11,522 bases of DNA, taken from assembly GCA_003165115.1 (NCBI GenBank), contig PLSJ01000127.1, positions 3,275 to 14,796 on the forward strand, read 5' to 3'. Each line of letters opens with the position of its first letter. Position 1 is the first letter of the stretch. Of this stretch, positions 1-5,485 are shown in pieces. The notes beneath the pieces are model-generated. The model was not told where the DNA came from. It ran no database searches and was given only the letters and a program-made list of their open reading frames with translations. The stretch comes from Syntrophaceae bacterium (GTDB taxonomy: Bacteria; Desulfobacterota; Syntrophorhabdia; Syntrophorhabdales; WCHB1-27). Position numbers and translations under genes: made by a program.

Positions 1-86
1 GGGCCGGGGTCCGGGGGAGCCGCGAAGACGGCTGTCGCGAGGCCGACCCATAACAACGCGCTTACGATCATGGTGAGCTTTTTCAT
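1..86 (-). CDS. Secreted protein, N-terminal fragment (runs off the left edge)
   Basis: On the minus strand an ATG at 86-84 is preceded by GGAGG (95-91) four bases upstream. The 28 readable codons look like a Sec signal peptide: MKKLTM, then a hydrophobic core (IVSALLWVGLATAV), then a signal-peptidase I-type site VFA|AP after about residue 22, followed by a Pro-rich start of the mature protein (APPDPGP). The rest lies outside the window, so the function cannot be assigned. Context is informative. The gene is divergent from an ECF sigma operon and has a promoter-like element (119-145) matching that of the operon, so it is probably a target of that sigma factor. Small periplasmic LTxxQ/Spy-type proteins often begin like this and occur next to such sigma factors, but that identity is inference. 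Confidence 0.72.
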   Translation of the reverse strand, partial: MKKLTMIVSALLWVGLATAVFAAPPDPG

Positions 87-118
87 GGTACCTCCATAGG
101 GACTGATTTTCTTTGTAA

Positions 119-145
119 GTCGTGAGGCCGCGCAAAAAGGTTACA
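119..145 (-). promoter_or_regulatory. ECF-type promoter for the divergent secreted-protein gene
   Basis: Read on the minus strand from 145, the sequence is TGTAACCTTTT, with GTAACC at 144-139. CGAC follows after exactly 16 bases (122-119), and the conserved downstream block is ACGACT. A transcript starting about seven bases further on (near 111-113) would have a leader of roughly 25 nt that includes the GGAGG. GTAACC-N16-CGAA-like promoters are known for some ECF sigma factors, such as SigF of Caulobacter. The same arrangement occurs on the plus strand at 240-266, which is the main support. Confidence 0.65.
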
Positions 146-239
146 AAAAACGATGTGCCCCGATAAACATCTCGTTTCGACGAGTCCTGGGCGCACGCAT
201 GTGGAAACCATCTGTCTCGAGTCCGGGCCGATGGTCTTC

Positions 240-266
240 TGTAACCTTTTCTGAAGCATCGACGAC
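240..266 (+). promoter_or_regulatory. ECF-type autoregulatory promoter of the sigma operon
   Basis: TGTAACCTTTT (240-250) contains GTAACC at 241-246, followed after exactly 16 bases by CGAC (263-266). The 11-base left block and the right block ACGACT match the divergent minus-strand element (145-119) base for base, while the spacer bases between them differ. Conserved -35 and -10 blocks with a diverged spacer of fixed length are what two promoters read by one sigma factor should look like. The predicted start near 272-274 gives the sigma gene a leader of about 70 nt. Confidence 0.68.
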
Positions 267-277
267 TATAGAATCAT

Positions 278-307
278 GGTGGCCCCGGGCTTTTCGAAAG
301 CCCCACC
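278..307 (+). other. Hairpin in the sigma-factor leader
   Basis: GGGCTTT (287-293) pairs with AAAGCCC (297-303) around a TCG loop. An outer GGTGG (278-282) can pair with CCACC (303-307) as an alternative or extension. It lies in the predicted 5' leader, between the ECF-type promoter and the start codon at 345. It is not followed by a T-run, so it is not a terminator. A role in mRNA stability or translation is possible, but nothing in the sequence demonstrates it. Confidence 0.35.
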
Positions 308-344
308 CTTTGCGTGCGCGCATGAGTTATAATAGCGGCGGTAC

Positions 345-929
345 ATGGAAAATGACTCTCGAAAGCCCAATGATGAGGAAGTCGTTCGTCGGGTCCTCGC
401 CGGGGACGTGAATGCGTTCGAACACCTCGTGCGGCGATACCAGCACCTCGTCCTGGCTACGGTGAAAAGGCATATACCCTTCGATCAGGTGGAGGATATC
501 GTGCAGGATGTATACGTGAGGGCCTATCGGTCGCTGCCGGGCTTCAAACAGAGCGACCGCTTTACGCACTGGCTCTCCGTGATCGCCGTCAGGACCTGTT
601 ACGATTTCTGGCGGGAGCGCTACAGATCGCGGGAACTCCCCATGAGCTCCCTTACGGAGGAGCACCAGGCATGGCTGGAAGCGGCGCTGTCGGACGAATC
701 GAGTGCGTCGTGCGACGAGAAAGCCCTGCAAAAGGAAGCCGCGGAGATACTCGACCTGGCGCTTGGCAGGCTGTCGGCGGGTGACCGGATGGCGTTGGAG
801 CTTGTCTACCTTGAAGGTCATTCGGTAAAAGAGGCGGCCGGTCTTCTCGGTTGGAGCACCACGAACGTAAAAGTGCGCCTGTTCCGCTCGCGCAAGAAAC
901 TCCGCGGGCTGCTCGGCGACCAAAGGTAG
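345..929 (+). CDS. ECF-family RNA polymerase sigma factor
   Basis: The 194-residue protein has the two-domain layout of ECF (group 4) sigma factors, which bind core RNA polymerase and direct it to stress-response promoters. Region 2 covers about residues 10-95, with a region 2.2-like stretch (DIVQDVYVRAYRSLPGF, 51-67) and the aromatic/basic region 2.3-2.4 that melts the -10 element. A variable acidic linker (about 100-130) leads to region 4 (about 132-190), a helix-turn-helix (SVKEAAGLLGWSTTNVKVRLFRSR) that reads the -35. The ATG at 345 is fixed by in-frame stops at 330 and 333 just upstream; its Shine-Dalgarno is poor (GCGGCGG). The next gene begins 8 bases after the stop. The two matching promoter elements upstream suggest autoregulation and control of the divergent gene. 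The ECF subgroup cannot be set by eye. Confidence 0.93.
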   Translation: MENDSRKPNDEEVVRRVLAGDVNAFEHLVRRYQHLVLATVKRHIPFDQVEDIVQDVYVRAYRSLPGFKQSDRFTHWLSVIAVRTCYDFWRERYRSRELPMSSLTEEHQAWLEAALSDESSASCDEKALQKEAAEILDLALGRLSAGDRMALELVYLEGHSVKEAAGLLGWSTTNVKVRLFRSRKKLRGLLGDQR

Positions 930-937
930 GAGGATAT

Positions 938-1255
938 ATGAGAACACCCGGACGGAAGGAAAAGCTCGCGGAGCTGCTGGGACAGGCTTACCGGGCGAGG
1001 GAGCGCATAGAGGTCGGCGCGGGGTGGCAAAAGAGCCTCATGGCGCGTGTCCGGGAGATAGGCCCCCTCCAGCCTGAACAATTCGTGCCCATGTTCGAAC
1101 GGTTCGTCTGGCGGCTCGCTCCCGCGATGTCCCTGGTAGCCCTTGCGCTCCTTGCCCTCTTCGTTGGGATCGAGTTCACTTCCTGGGAAGACCCGATTCA
1201 ATTATTCGTCAGCGGCGCGGAAGAAACGATGCTCGCGCACCTATTGGGGGCGTAA
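938..1255 (+). CDS. Small single-pass membrane protein, candidate anti-sigma factor
   Basis: This 105-residue protein starts at ATG 938 behind AGGAGG (928-933), which overlaps the end of the sigma gene. It has a basic N-terminal region predicted to be cytoplasmic (about 1-57), one strong transmembrane helix (about 58-80, VWRLAPAMSLVALALLALFVGIEF) and a short outer tail with acidic residues (about 81-105). It has no HxxxCxxC zinc anti-sigma motif. I recognise no sequence family. Its place between an ECF sigma factor and a periplasmic LTxxQ protein, and its size and topology, resemble CnrY, the small membrane anti-sigma of the CnrYXH metal-response system. The N-terminal helices would be the part that holds the sigma factor. 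The anti-sigma role is inferred from context and topology alone. Confidence 0.85.
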   Translation: MRTPGRKEKLAELLGQAYRARERIEVGAGWQKSLMARVREIGPLQPEQFVPMFERFVWRLAPAMSLVALALLALFVGIEFTSWEDPIQLFVSGAEETMLAHLLGA

Positions 1256-1265
1256 GGGAGGCGTG

Positions 1266-1646
1266 ATGAAAAAGTGGAGGCTGGTCACGGGCGTTGCGCT
1301 TGTCCTGGTGCTTGGCATCCTGATCGGCTCTAGCGGCACCCAGTTCTATCTGAGGCACAAGTACCACTTATCGTTCGACCGCAAGGAGAGGACGGCCCAC
1401 GTTCTGAAGACCCTTTCGAAGGAGCTGGACCTATCGCAGGACCAGAAGATCCTTGCGGAAAAGATCCTCCAACGAATGGCGGAAAGGCTCCGCGCCCATT
1501 ACCTCCAGGTGCGGCCGGAGGCAGAAAGGATCGTCGATGAGAGTTTTTCGGAGATACGGCAGAACCTCAACGAGGAGCAAAAGAAGAAACTCGACGCCCT
1601 GCGGGAGCGCCATCGGAGGCGCGGGCACTACCCCGGTGACCGATGA
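1266..1646 (+). CDS. Membrane-anchored periplasmic LTxxQ protein (Spy/CpxP/CnrX-like sensor)
   Basis: This 126-residue protein starts at ATG 1266 behind GGGAGG (1257-1262), 10 bases after the previous stop. Residues about 5-21 form an uncleaved membrane anchor (LVTGVALVLVLGILIG). The rest is a charged, all-helical periplasmic domain with two LTxxQ-like repeats, LDLSQDQ (about 54-60) and LNEEQ (101-105), the hallmark of the Spy/CpxP/ZraP and metal-resistance sensor families. Histidines cluster in HKYH (31-34) just after the anchor and in RHRRRGHY near the C-terminus (H116, H121). They could bind metal, as the HxxxH motif of CnrX does, but here the first pair is HxxH. It probably senses envelope stress or metal and relays this to the membrane protein encoded upstream. 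The ligand is unknown. Confidence 0.85.
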   Translation: MKKWRLVTGVALVLVLGILIGSSGTQFYLRHKYHLSFDRKERTAHVLKTLSKELDLSQDQKILAEKILQRMAERLRAHYLQVRPEAERIVDESFSEIRQNLNEEQKKKLDALRERHRRRGHYPGDR

Positions 1647-1655
1647 TGCGTTTCC

Positions 1656-1793
1656 CTACACCTGCTTCAACTCTTCCGGCCTGATGGGCAGCCGCCGGAC
1701 CGGCGGCGCGTCGACTTCATACGTCTTCCCGTTCACTTTGAGCGAGATCATACACATTTCGTGGATGGTGGATATTCACCATATAATCTTCAT
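1656..1793 (-). CDS. Candidate small selenoprotein (in-frame TGA at codon 6)
   Basis: On the minus strand an ATG (1793-1791) follows AAAGGAGAG (GGAG at 1802-1799, spacer 5). The frame reads MKIIW, then TGA (1778-1776), then stays open to a TAG at 1658-1656. If TGA is selenocysteine the product has 45 residues: U6, a second thiol-type residue at C14 (HEMC), then a beta-hairpin-like segment LKVNGKTYEVDAPP and a basic/acidic tail ending in LKQV. Codons after the TGA are mostly G/C-ending like neighbouring genes. A hairpin 16 bases past the TGA fits the general bacterial SECIS rule. I recognise no family. The VNGKTYEVD stretch resembles the start of molybdo-hydroxylase 2Fe-2S subunits and biotin carriers, but nothing else matches. 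Alternatives are a shorter 33-residue peptide from ATG 1757 (no good ribosome site), a gene remnant, or chance. It converges with the LTxxQ gene, 9 bases between stops. Confidence 0.42.
1749..1778 (-). promoter_or_regulatory. bSECIS-like hairpin after the in-frame TGA
   Basis: Reading the minus strand from the TGA (1778-1776), fifteen bases precede an apical loop GAAAT (1760-1756). The loop is closed by CATCCAC (1767-1761) and GTGTATG (1755-1749), which form a 7-position stem with one central C/T mismatch. Bacterial SECIS models ask for a short upper stem, an apical loop starting about 16-37 bases after the TGA, and a G in the first two loop bases. All three hold here. A competing 6-bp hairpin (ATGGTG 1782-1777 with CACCAT 1770-1765) includes part of the TGA itself. 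Confidence 0.38.
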
Positions 1794-1841
1794 CTTCTCT
1801 CCTTTCTTCTCTTTGGCCGGAAAGCGAAAGGAGTACGAACG

Positions 1842-1886
1842 AAGGGGGCCTAACGCCCTATTGCTGCGTCCGGCCCCCTTGTTTTG
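1842..1886 (+). terminator. Rho-independent terminator, probably of the sigma operon
   Basis: AAGGGGGCC (1842-1850) pairs perfectly with GGCCCCCTT (1872-1880) across a 21-base loop, and the right arm runs into TTGTTTT. The T-rich tail is on the plus side, about 195 bases after the LTxxQ gene. On the minus side the tail (CCTTCGTTCGT) is poorer. The hairpin may also slow transcription leaving the dehydrogenase gene that ends at 1949. Confidence 0.6.
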
Positions 1887-1948
1887 CCGTTTGTCTGTCT
1901 TCGTGTCCTGTAAGGCGGTGAGGCTTCGCCGCTTTGCCTATGTATCTC

Positions 1949-2809
1949 TCACTTGTTGTAGTCGTACCACCCCGCCCCCGTTTTTTTCCCGAGCTTCCCT
2001 GCCTTCACGAGGTTCTTCAGTTCCAGGGAAGACTGCCACTTCAGCTCCTGGGGCAGCTCCTTCCGGAGGTACTCGTTCACCATGAGGTTGATGTCGAGGC
2101 CGGTGAAGTCCATCAGCTCGAAGGGTCCCATGGGGTAATTGAGGCCGAGCTTGGCGGCCTTATCGATGTCTTCCTTTGTCGCTATGCCCGTCTCCAAAAG
2201 CTTCATCGCTTCGATAAAGTGGGGTATCATGAGGCGATTGACGATAAAAGCGGGTACGTCCACCTTCACCTCGACGGATTCCTTTCCCATCTTTTTGGCT
2301 ACTTCGGCGCCCTGGCTGACCGTGTCGCTCGACGTCAACTGGCCCCTTACGACTTCCACGAGCCTCATGAGGGGCACAGGGTTGAAGAAGTGCATACCCA
2401 CGACCTTTTCCGGCCTCTTTGTCGCCGTCGCGATCTCGGTGATGGACAGGGAGGAGGTGTTCGTTCCGAGGACGATCTCCCTTCTCGTCACGTCGTCGAG
2501 CTCCGCGAAGATCTTCTTCTTCACGTCCATGGCCTCAAAACCCGCCTCGATGATGAAGTCCACGTCCGCGAGCTCCGCCACCTTGGTCGTTACCTTGATC
2601 CTTCCCAGGAGCGCGCCCTTCTGGTCCGCCGTCATCTTCCCTTTCTCGACGCTCTTCGACAGAAATTTGTCGATGTTCCCCAAGCCTTTTGCCAGTATTT
2701 TGTCATCGAGATCACGGACAACCACCGTGAAGCCGGCCTGCGCCGCGACCTGGGCGATGCCCTGGCCCATGCTCCCGATTCCTACGACACCTATTGTCTT
2801 GACGTCCAT
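1949..2809 (-). CDS. hbd: 3-hydroxyacyl-CoA (3-hydroxybutyryl-CoA) dehydrogenase, distal copy
   Basis: The 286-residue protein has the length and layout of stand-alone Hbd/PaaH dehydrogenases, which oxidise L-3-hydroxyacyl-CoA to 3-ketoacyl-CoA with NAD+. The N-terminal Rossmann fold has the dinucleotide loop GIGSMGQG (10-17) followed by the acidic residue of the second strand (VRDLD). The catalytic pair is visible as His140 in GMHFFNPVP and Glu152 in RLVEV, with Asn191 in VNRLM. The C-terminal helical dimerisation domain carries LGLNYPMGPFELMDFTG. The ATG at 2809 has GGAGG six bases upstream. It is a close paralogue of the gene at 5486-6346: same length, no gaps needed, and the same C-terminal GLKKTGAGWYDYNK-like ending. 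A strong terminator lies between it and the cassette upstream, so it may be expressed separately or only by read-through. The true acyl chain preference is unknown. Confidence 0.93.
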   Translation of the reverse strand: MDVKTIGVVGIGSMGQGIAQVAAQAGFTVVVRDLDDKILAKGLGNIDKFLSKSVEKGKMTADQKGALLGRIKVTTKVAELADVDFIIEAGFEAMDVKKKIFAELDDVTRREIVLGTNTSSLSITEIATATKRPEKVVGMHFFNPVPLMRLVEVVRGQLTSSDTVSQGAEVAKKMGKESVEVKVDVPAFIVNRLMIPHFIEAMKLLETGIATKEDIDKAAKLGLNYPMGPFELMDFTGLDINLMVNEYLRKELPQELKWQSSLELKNLVKAGKLGKKTGAGWYDYNK

Positions 2810-2880
2810 GAAGGGCCTCCTTTTAGTGATGCTTTTTGTTTCGTCTCGCTCATAAGCTGGATTGTCTCTAAAGAAATTGC

Positions 2881-2890
2881 CCGATATCGG
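2881..2890. promoter_or_regulatory. Perfect 10-bp palindrome upstream of the distal dehydrogenase
   Basis: CCGATATCGG is its own reverse complement. It sits about 72 bases upstream of the dehydrogenase start codon (2809) and after the terminator that closes the preceding cassette (reading minus). That is where a promoter or operator of a separate transcription unit would be expected. I see no convincing -35/-10 pair around it, so an operator role is only a suggestion. Confidence 0.25.
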
Positions 2891-2927
2891 AAATGGTGGA
2901 GGGTGATGCGACCGCGTCGTGCGAAAA

Positions 2928-2962
2928 GGGGGCCGGGGCCTCGTATCAAGGCCCCGGCCCCT
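2928..2962 (-). terminator. Strong intrinsic terminator after the DUF35 gene
   Basis: GGGGCCGGGGCCT (2929-2941) pairs with AGGCCCCGGCCCC (2949-2961) in a perfect 13-bp stem with a 7-base loop. On the minus strand the hairpin is followed by CTTTTCGC, a short T-run. It begins about 13 bases past the DUF35 stop codon. On the plus side the tail is TTCGCGTTTC, so some bidirectional activity is possible. It should end most transcripts from the cassette before the second dehydrogenase gene. Confidence 0.72.
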
Positions 2963-2974
2963 TCGCGTTTCTTT

Positions 2975-3472
2975 TTACTTCTTTACGGGCTGGAACGCGT
3001 AAAAGACGCGCTCCGCCATGATCGTGCCCGCCCTTCCCTTTTCGATGGGGCAGGGAGGAACGTCGAATACGACGAACTCCACCTCATCGCCGCGCTTCAG
3101 GGTGCCTACCGGGCAATTGACGATCTTGCTGATCATCCTCTTGACCGGACCATCAAATTGGACGACGGCATGGATCAGGGGCGATTCGTAGCCGAGGGGG
3201 ACGCCCTTCACCTCTTCGGAGAGGACGACGACCTTGCCTGTCTTCGGCAGGTCTATATACTCCAGGTTCTGGGAGTAGCAGGCCGGGCAGATGACTCCCC
3301 GGGGAGGGAAGGCAACATGACCGCAGTCCTTGCACTTCGTCGTGGTGAACCGGCCCTGTTTCAGGTTTTCATAAAACGGAAATACCATATTGAACTCTTT
3401 CGCCTCTACGGGCCAAAGGTCCATCGTTACCGGATAGAGATTGTCAAGTATTGGGATTCCTACTACGGACAT
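2975..3472 (-). CDS. DUF35 / Zn-ribbon OB-fold protein, thiolase partner
   Basis: The 165-residue protein has an N-terminal rubredoxin-like zinc ribbon, Cys47-x2-Cys50 (CKDC) and Cys62-x2-Cys65 (CPAC), preceded by a helical segment FYENLKQGRF, then an OB-fold domain (about 72-150). This is the DUF35 (ChsH2-like) architecture. Such proteins form obligate complexes with SCP2-type thiolases, for example BbsA with the thiolase BbsB in benzylsuccinate degradation, and the archaeal acetoacetyl-CoA thiolase/HMG-CoA synthase complex. There the OB-fold helps hold and channel the CoA substrate. The start at 3472 has GGAGG six bases upstream. The thiolase gene ends just 11 bases before it, so the two are clearly co-transcribed. 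About 30 residues precede the usual zinc-ribbon entry helix. Confidence 0.9.
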   Translation of the reverse strand: MSVVGIPILDNLYPVTMDLWPVEAKEFNMVFPFYENLKQGRFTTTKCKDCGHVAFPPRGVICPACYSQNLEYIDLPKTGKVVVLSEEVKGVPLGYESPLIHAVVQFDGPVKRMISKIVNCPVGTLKRGDEVEFVVFDVPPCPIEKGRAGTIMAERVFYAFQPVKK

Positions 3473-3483
3473 TGTCGACCTCC

Positions 3484-4668
3484 TTATTTTACTGGTTCCA
3501 ACCCATAGATGAGGATGGTATGCTCGGCGTTCGCCCCGCTCAGGTTGTGGGTCAGACCGATGTCCGCGCCTTTCACCTGGTGACGTGCCCTGCCCTGGAG
3601 CTGCTTCATGATCTCGACGCCCTGCCTGATGCCGGTGGCGCCGAAGGGATGACCCACGGCCAGGAGGCCGCCGTCGGTGTTGATGGGAAGCTTACCGCCG
3701 ATCTCGATCTGCTTCGAGCTGGCAAATGCCCCACCCTCGCCTTTCTTGCAGAAACCGAGGTCTTCTATTTCGATGATTTCAGAGATGGTAAAGCAGTCGT
3801 GCGTCTGGGCGACCTTGATGTCGCCGGGGCCGACCTTTGCCCGTTTGTACGCCTTCTCCGCCGCTACCCTGGTGTGCTTCCAGTCGCCCAGGTGCTCGCC
3901 AGGGAAGTTGACCGAAAGGCTGGAGAGGGAGGTCTGCGCACAGCCTCTCAGGTAGACGAGAGGCCTGTTCGTGTATTTTTTCGCGATTTCGTCGGTGGTG
4001 ATGATGCACGCCGCCGCGCCGTCCGTGATAGGACAGCAATCGTAAAGCGTGAGAGGCGGCACGACCGAAGGTGCGCCCATCGCCTCTTCCAGGGTCAGTT
4101 TTTTCTGCATCTGCGCAACGGGGTTATCCGATGCGTAGTTGTAGTTGGCCACGGAGACGGCCGCGAGGTCTTCCTTCTTTGTCCCGTAATGGATCATATG
4201 CTCCTGTGCGGTCAAGGAAAAGAATGGCGGCGGCAGACCCATGCCGTGGGTAGCTTCCCAGTCATGGTCGACGGACGCGAGCTCGCTGTAGAAAATCTCC
4301 CATTTCTGGGGCGTGTACAGCTTCTCGCCGCCTGCCACCATGACGATATCCGCGTTCCCCGACTCCACAAGTCCCTTCGCGAGAATAATGCCCGTACTCC
4401 CCCCCGCGCAAAGCGTGTCGCATCTCGTGCAGATGGACGTCGGCTTCAAGCCGAGCCTCTCCGCAACCACGGGCGCCGTGTTGACCTGAAAAGAGCATCT
4501 GCCCGCGTATGACGTGGCGACAATGAGCCCGTCTATATCCAGAGGCTTAAGCCCCGGTATATCATCGAGACAAGCTTTGCCCGCTTCCTGGAATAGGTCC
4601 ATGATGTGGGCTTCTCTTACGCCCCACTTACCTTGACCGCCTCCCAATAGTACTGCGTTTCTCGACAT
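3484..4668 (-). CDS. SCP2-type thiolase (acetyl-CoA acyltransferase-like)
   Basis: The 394-residue protein is a thiolase of the SCP2/lipid-transfer branch, which cleaves 3-ketoacyl-CoA with CoA or catalyses the reverse condensation. The nucleophilic cysteine is Cys87 in DTLCAGGSTG. His290 in AQTHDCFTISE and His340 in GHPFGATG supply the other conserved active-site positions. INTDGG (329-334) is the usual substrate-loop motif preceding the second His. The C-terminal region ends NLSGANAEHTILIYG and lacks the Cys-x-Gly motif of classical FadA-type thiolases, as expected for the SCP2 branch, which pairs with DUF35. ATG 4668 is preceded by GGAGG. The gene sits 23 bases after the hydratase and 11 bases before the DUF35 gene. 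Substrate is not deducible: it could be short-chain, branched or an aryl-succinyl-type ketoacyl-CoA. Confidence 0.92.
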   Translation of the reverse strand: MSRNAVLLGGGQGKWGVREAHIMDLFQEAGKACLDDIPGLKPLDIDGLIVATSYAGRCSFQVNTAPVVAERLGLKPTSICTRCDTLCAGGSTGIILAKGLVESGNADIVMVAGGEKLYTPQKWEIFYSELASVDHDWEATHGMGLPPPFFSLTAQEHMIHYGTKKEDLAAVSVANYNYASDNPVAQMQKKLTLEEAMGAPSVVPPLTLYDCCPITDGAAACIITTDEIAKKYTNRPLVYLRGCAQTSLSSLSVNFPGEHLGDWKHTRVAAEKAYKRAKVGPGDIKVAQTHDCFTISEIIEIEDLGFCKKGEGGAFASSKQIEIGGKLPINTDGGLLAVGHPFGATGIRQGVEIMKQLQGRARHQVKGADIGLTHNLSGANAEHTILIYGLEPVK

Positions 4669-4691
4669 GAAACCCTCCTTGGTTTACGTTC

Positions 4692-5471
4692 TTATTTACC
4701 CTTAAAAACCGGTTTCCTCTTCTCAATAAAAGCCTGGAACCCCTCTCTCCCGTCTTCCGAGAGGTAGGAGGTAATGAAGCATTCATTCTCGAAACTGATC
4801 GCCGTGGGCAAATCCATATTCATGCCGTTGTCGATAGCGCTCTTGAGCGCCATAAAAGCCACCCTGGGCTTCGACGCGAGCTTCTTCGCCCAGGCCCTCG
4901 CCTCGTCCTGCAACGCCTCTTTCGGCACAACCTTGTTGACAAGACCGATCCTGTAGGCCTCATCGCCGCTCACCGTCTCGCCCATGAAAAGCAGCTCTTT
5001 CGCCTTGGCGGTCCCGATAAGCCTGGGGAGCTTCTGCGTGGCGCCGCAGCCCGGAATGATACCCAGGTTGATCTCGGGACAGCCGATGTTGGCGTCCGGT
5101 GATGCAATCCTCAGGTCACAGCAAAGGGCAAGCTCGCAACCGCCGCCGAAAACAAAGCCGAAAACGGCTGCGATAGTCGGTTTCCCGATGCCCGAAATCT
5201 TATCGGCGCATCCCCGCGAGATCTTTCCGAAGGCATAATAGTCCGGCACGCTCTTCCCGGCCACTTCCTTCACGTCGAGGCCGGCCGCAAAGGCCTTTTC
5301 GCCCGCTGCCGTCAGCACGATGGCCCTTACCGAGTCGTCCTTTTCGAGCTCGTCAAACGCGCTGTAGAGCTCGGTGTACGCCTTGACGTTCAGGGAATTG
5401 ACGGGCGGCCTGTTCAGCTTGACGATCGCGACGGCTTCGTCTTTTTCGATAAGCAACGTTTCGTATGTCAT
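4692..5471 (-). CDS. Enoyl-CoA hydratase (crotonase family)
   Basis: The 259-residue protein matches the usual length of crotonases. It has the CoA-binding/oxyanion signature AFAAGLDVKE (60-69) and the core GFVFGGGCELALCCDLRIAS. Both acid/base glutamates of a true hydratase are present: Glu113 in GGGCEL and Glu133 in CPEINLGIIPG. The C-terminus EGFQAFIEKRKPVFKGK is typical. It adds water across the 2,3 double bond of an enoyl-CoA to give the L-3-hydroxyacyl-CoA used by the dehydrogenase encoded immediately upstream (14-base gap). The Shine-Dalgarno is a plain AAGGGGG, weaker than its neighbours, so translation may depend partly on coupling. Having both glutamates argues against an isomerase or dehalogenase assignment within the superfamily. 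Confidence 0.93.
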   Translation of the reverse strand: MTYETLLIEKDEAVAIVKLNRPPVNSLNVKAYTELYSAFDELEKDDSVRAIVLTAAGEKAFAAGLDVKEVAGKSVPDYYAFGKISRGCADKISGIGKPTIAAVFGFVFGGGCELALCCDLRIASPDANIGCPEINLGIIPGCGATQKLPRLIGTAKAKELLFMGETVSGDEAYRIGLVNKVVPKEALQDEARAWAKKLASKPRVAFMALKSAIDNGMNMDLPTAISFENECFITSYLSEDGREGFQAFIEKRKPVFKGK

Positions 5472-5485
5472 GTCGGCCCCCTTGA

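Noticed and set aside
328..333. A perfect TATAAT just upstream of the sigma gene, suggesting a sigma70 promoter
   Set aside because: No acceptable -35 exists 16-18 bases upstream, and it would put the start about 5 bases from the ATG. The ECF-type element at 240-266 explains the gene better.
1656..1757. A 33-residue remnant of a molybdo-hydroxylase 2Fe-2S subunit or biotin carrier (VNGKTYEVD motif)
   Set aside because: The resemblance covers only about 15 residues, with no Cys cluster or biotin-lysine motif following and no frame shift that restores one. The better-supported reading starts at 1793 with an in-frame TGA.
1934..3508. A 524-codon plus-strand open frame opposite the dehydrogenase and DUF35 genes
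   Set aside because: It is the antisense shadow of GC-rich coding sequence, spans a strong terminator, and its translation has no recognisable motifs, while the minus-strand genes have full active sites.
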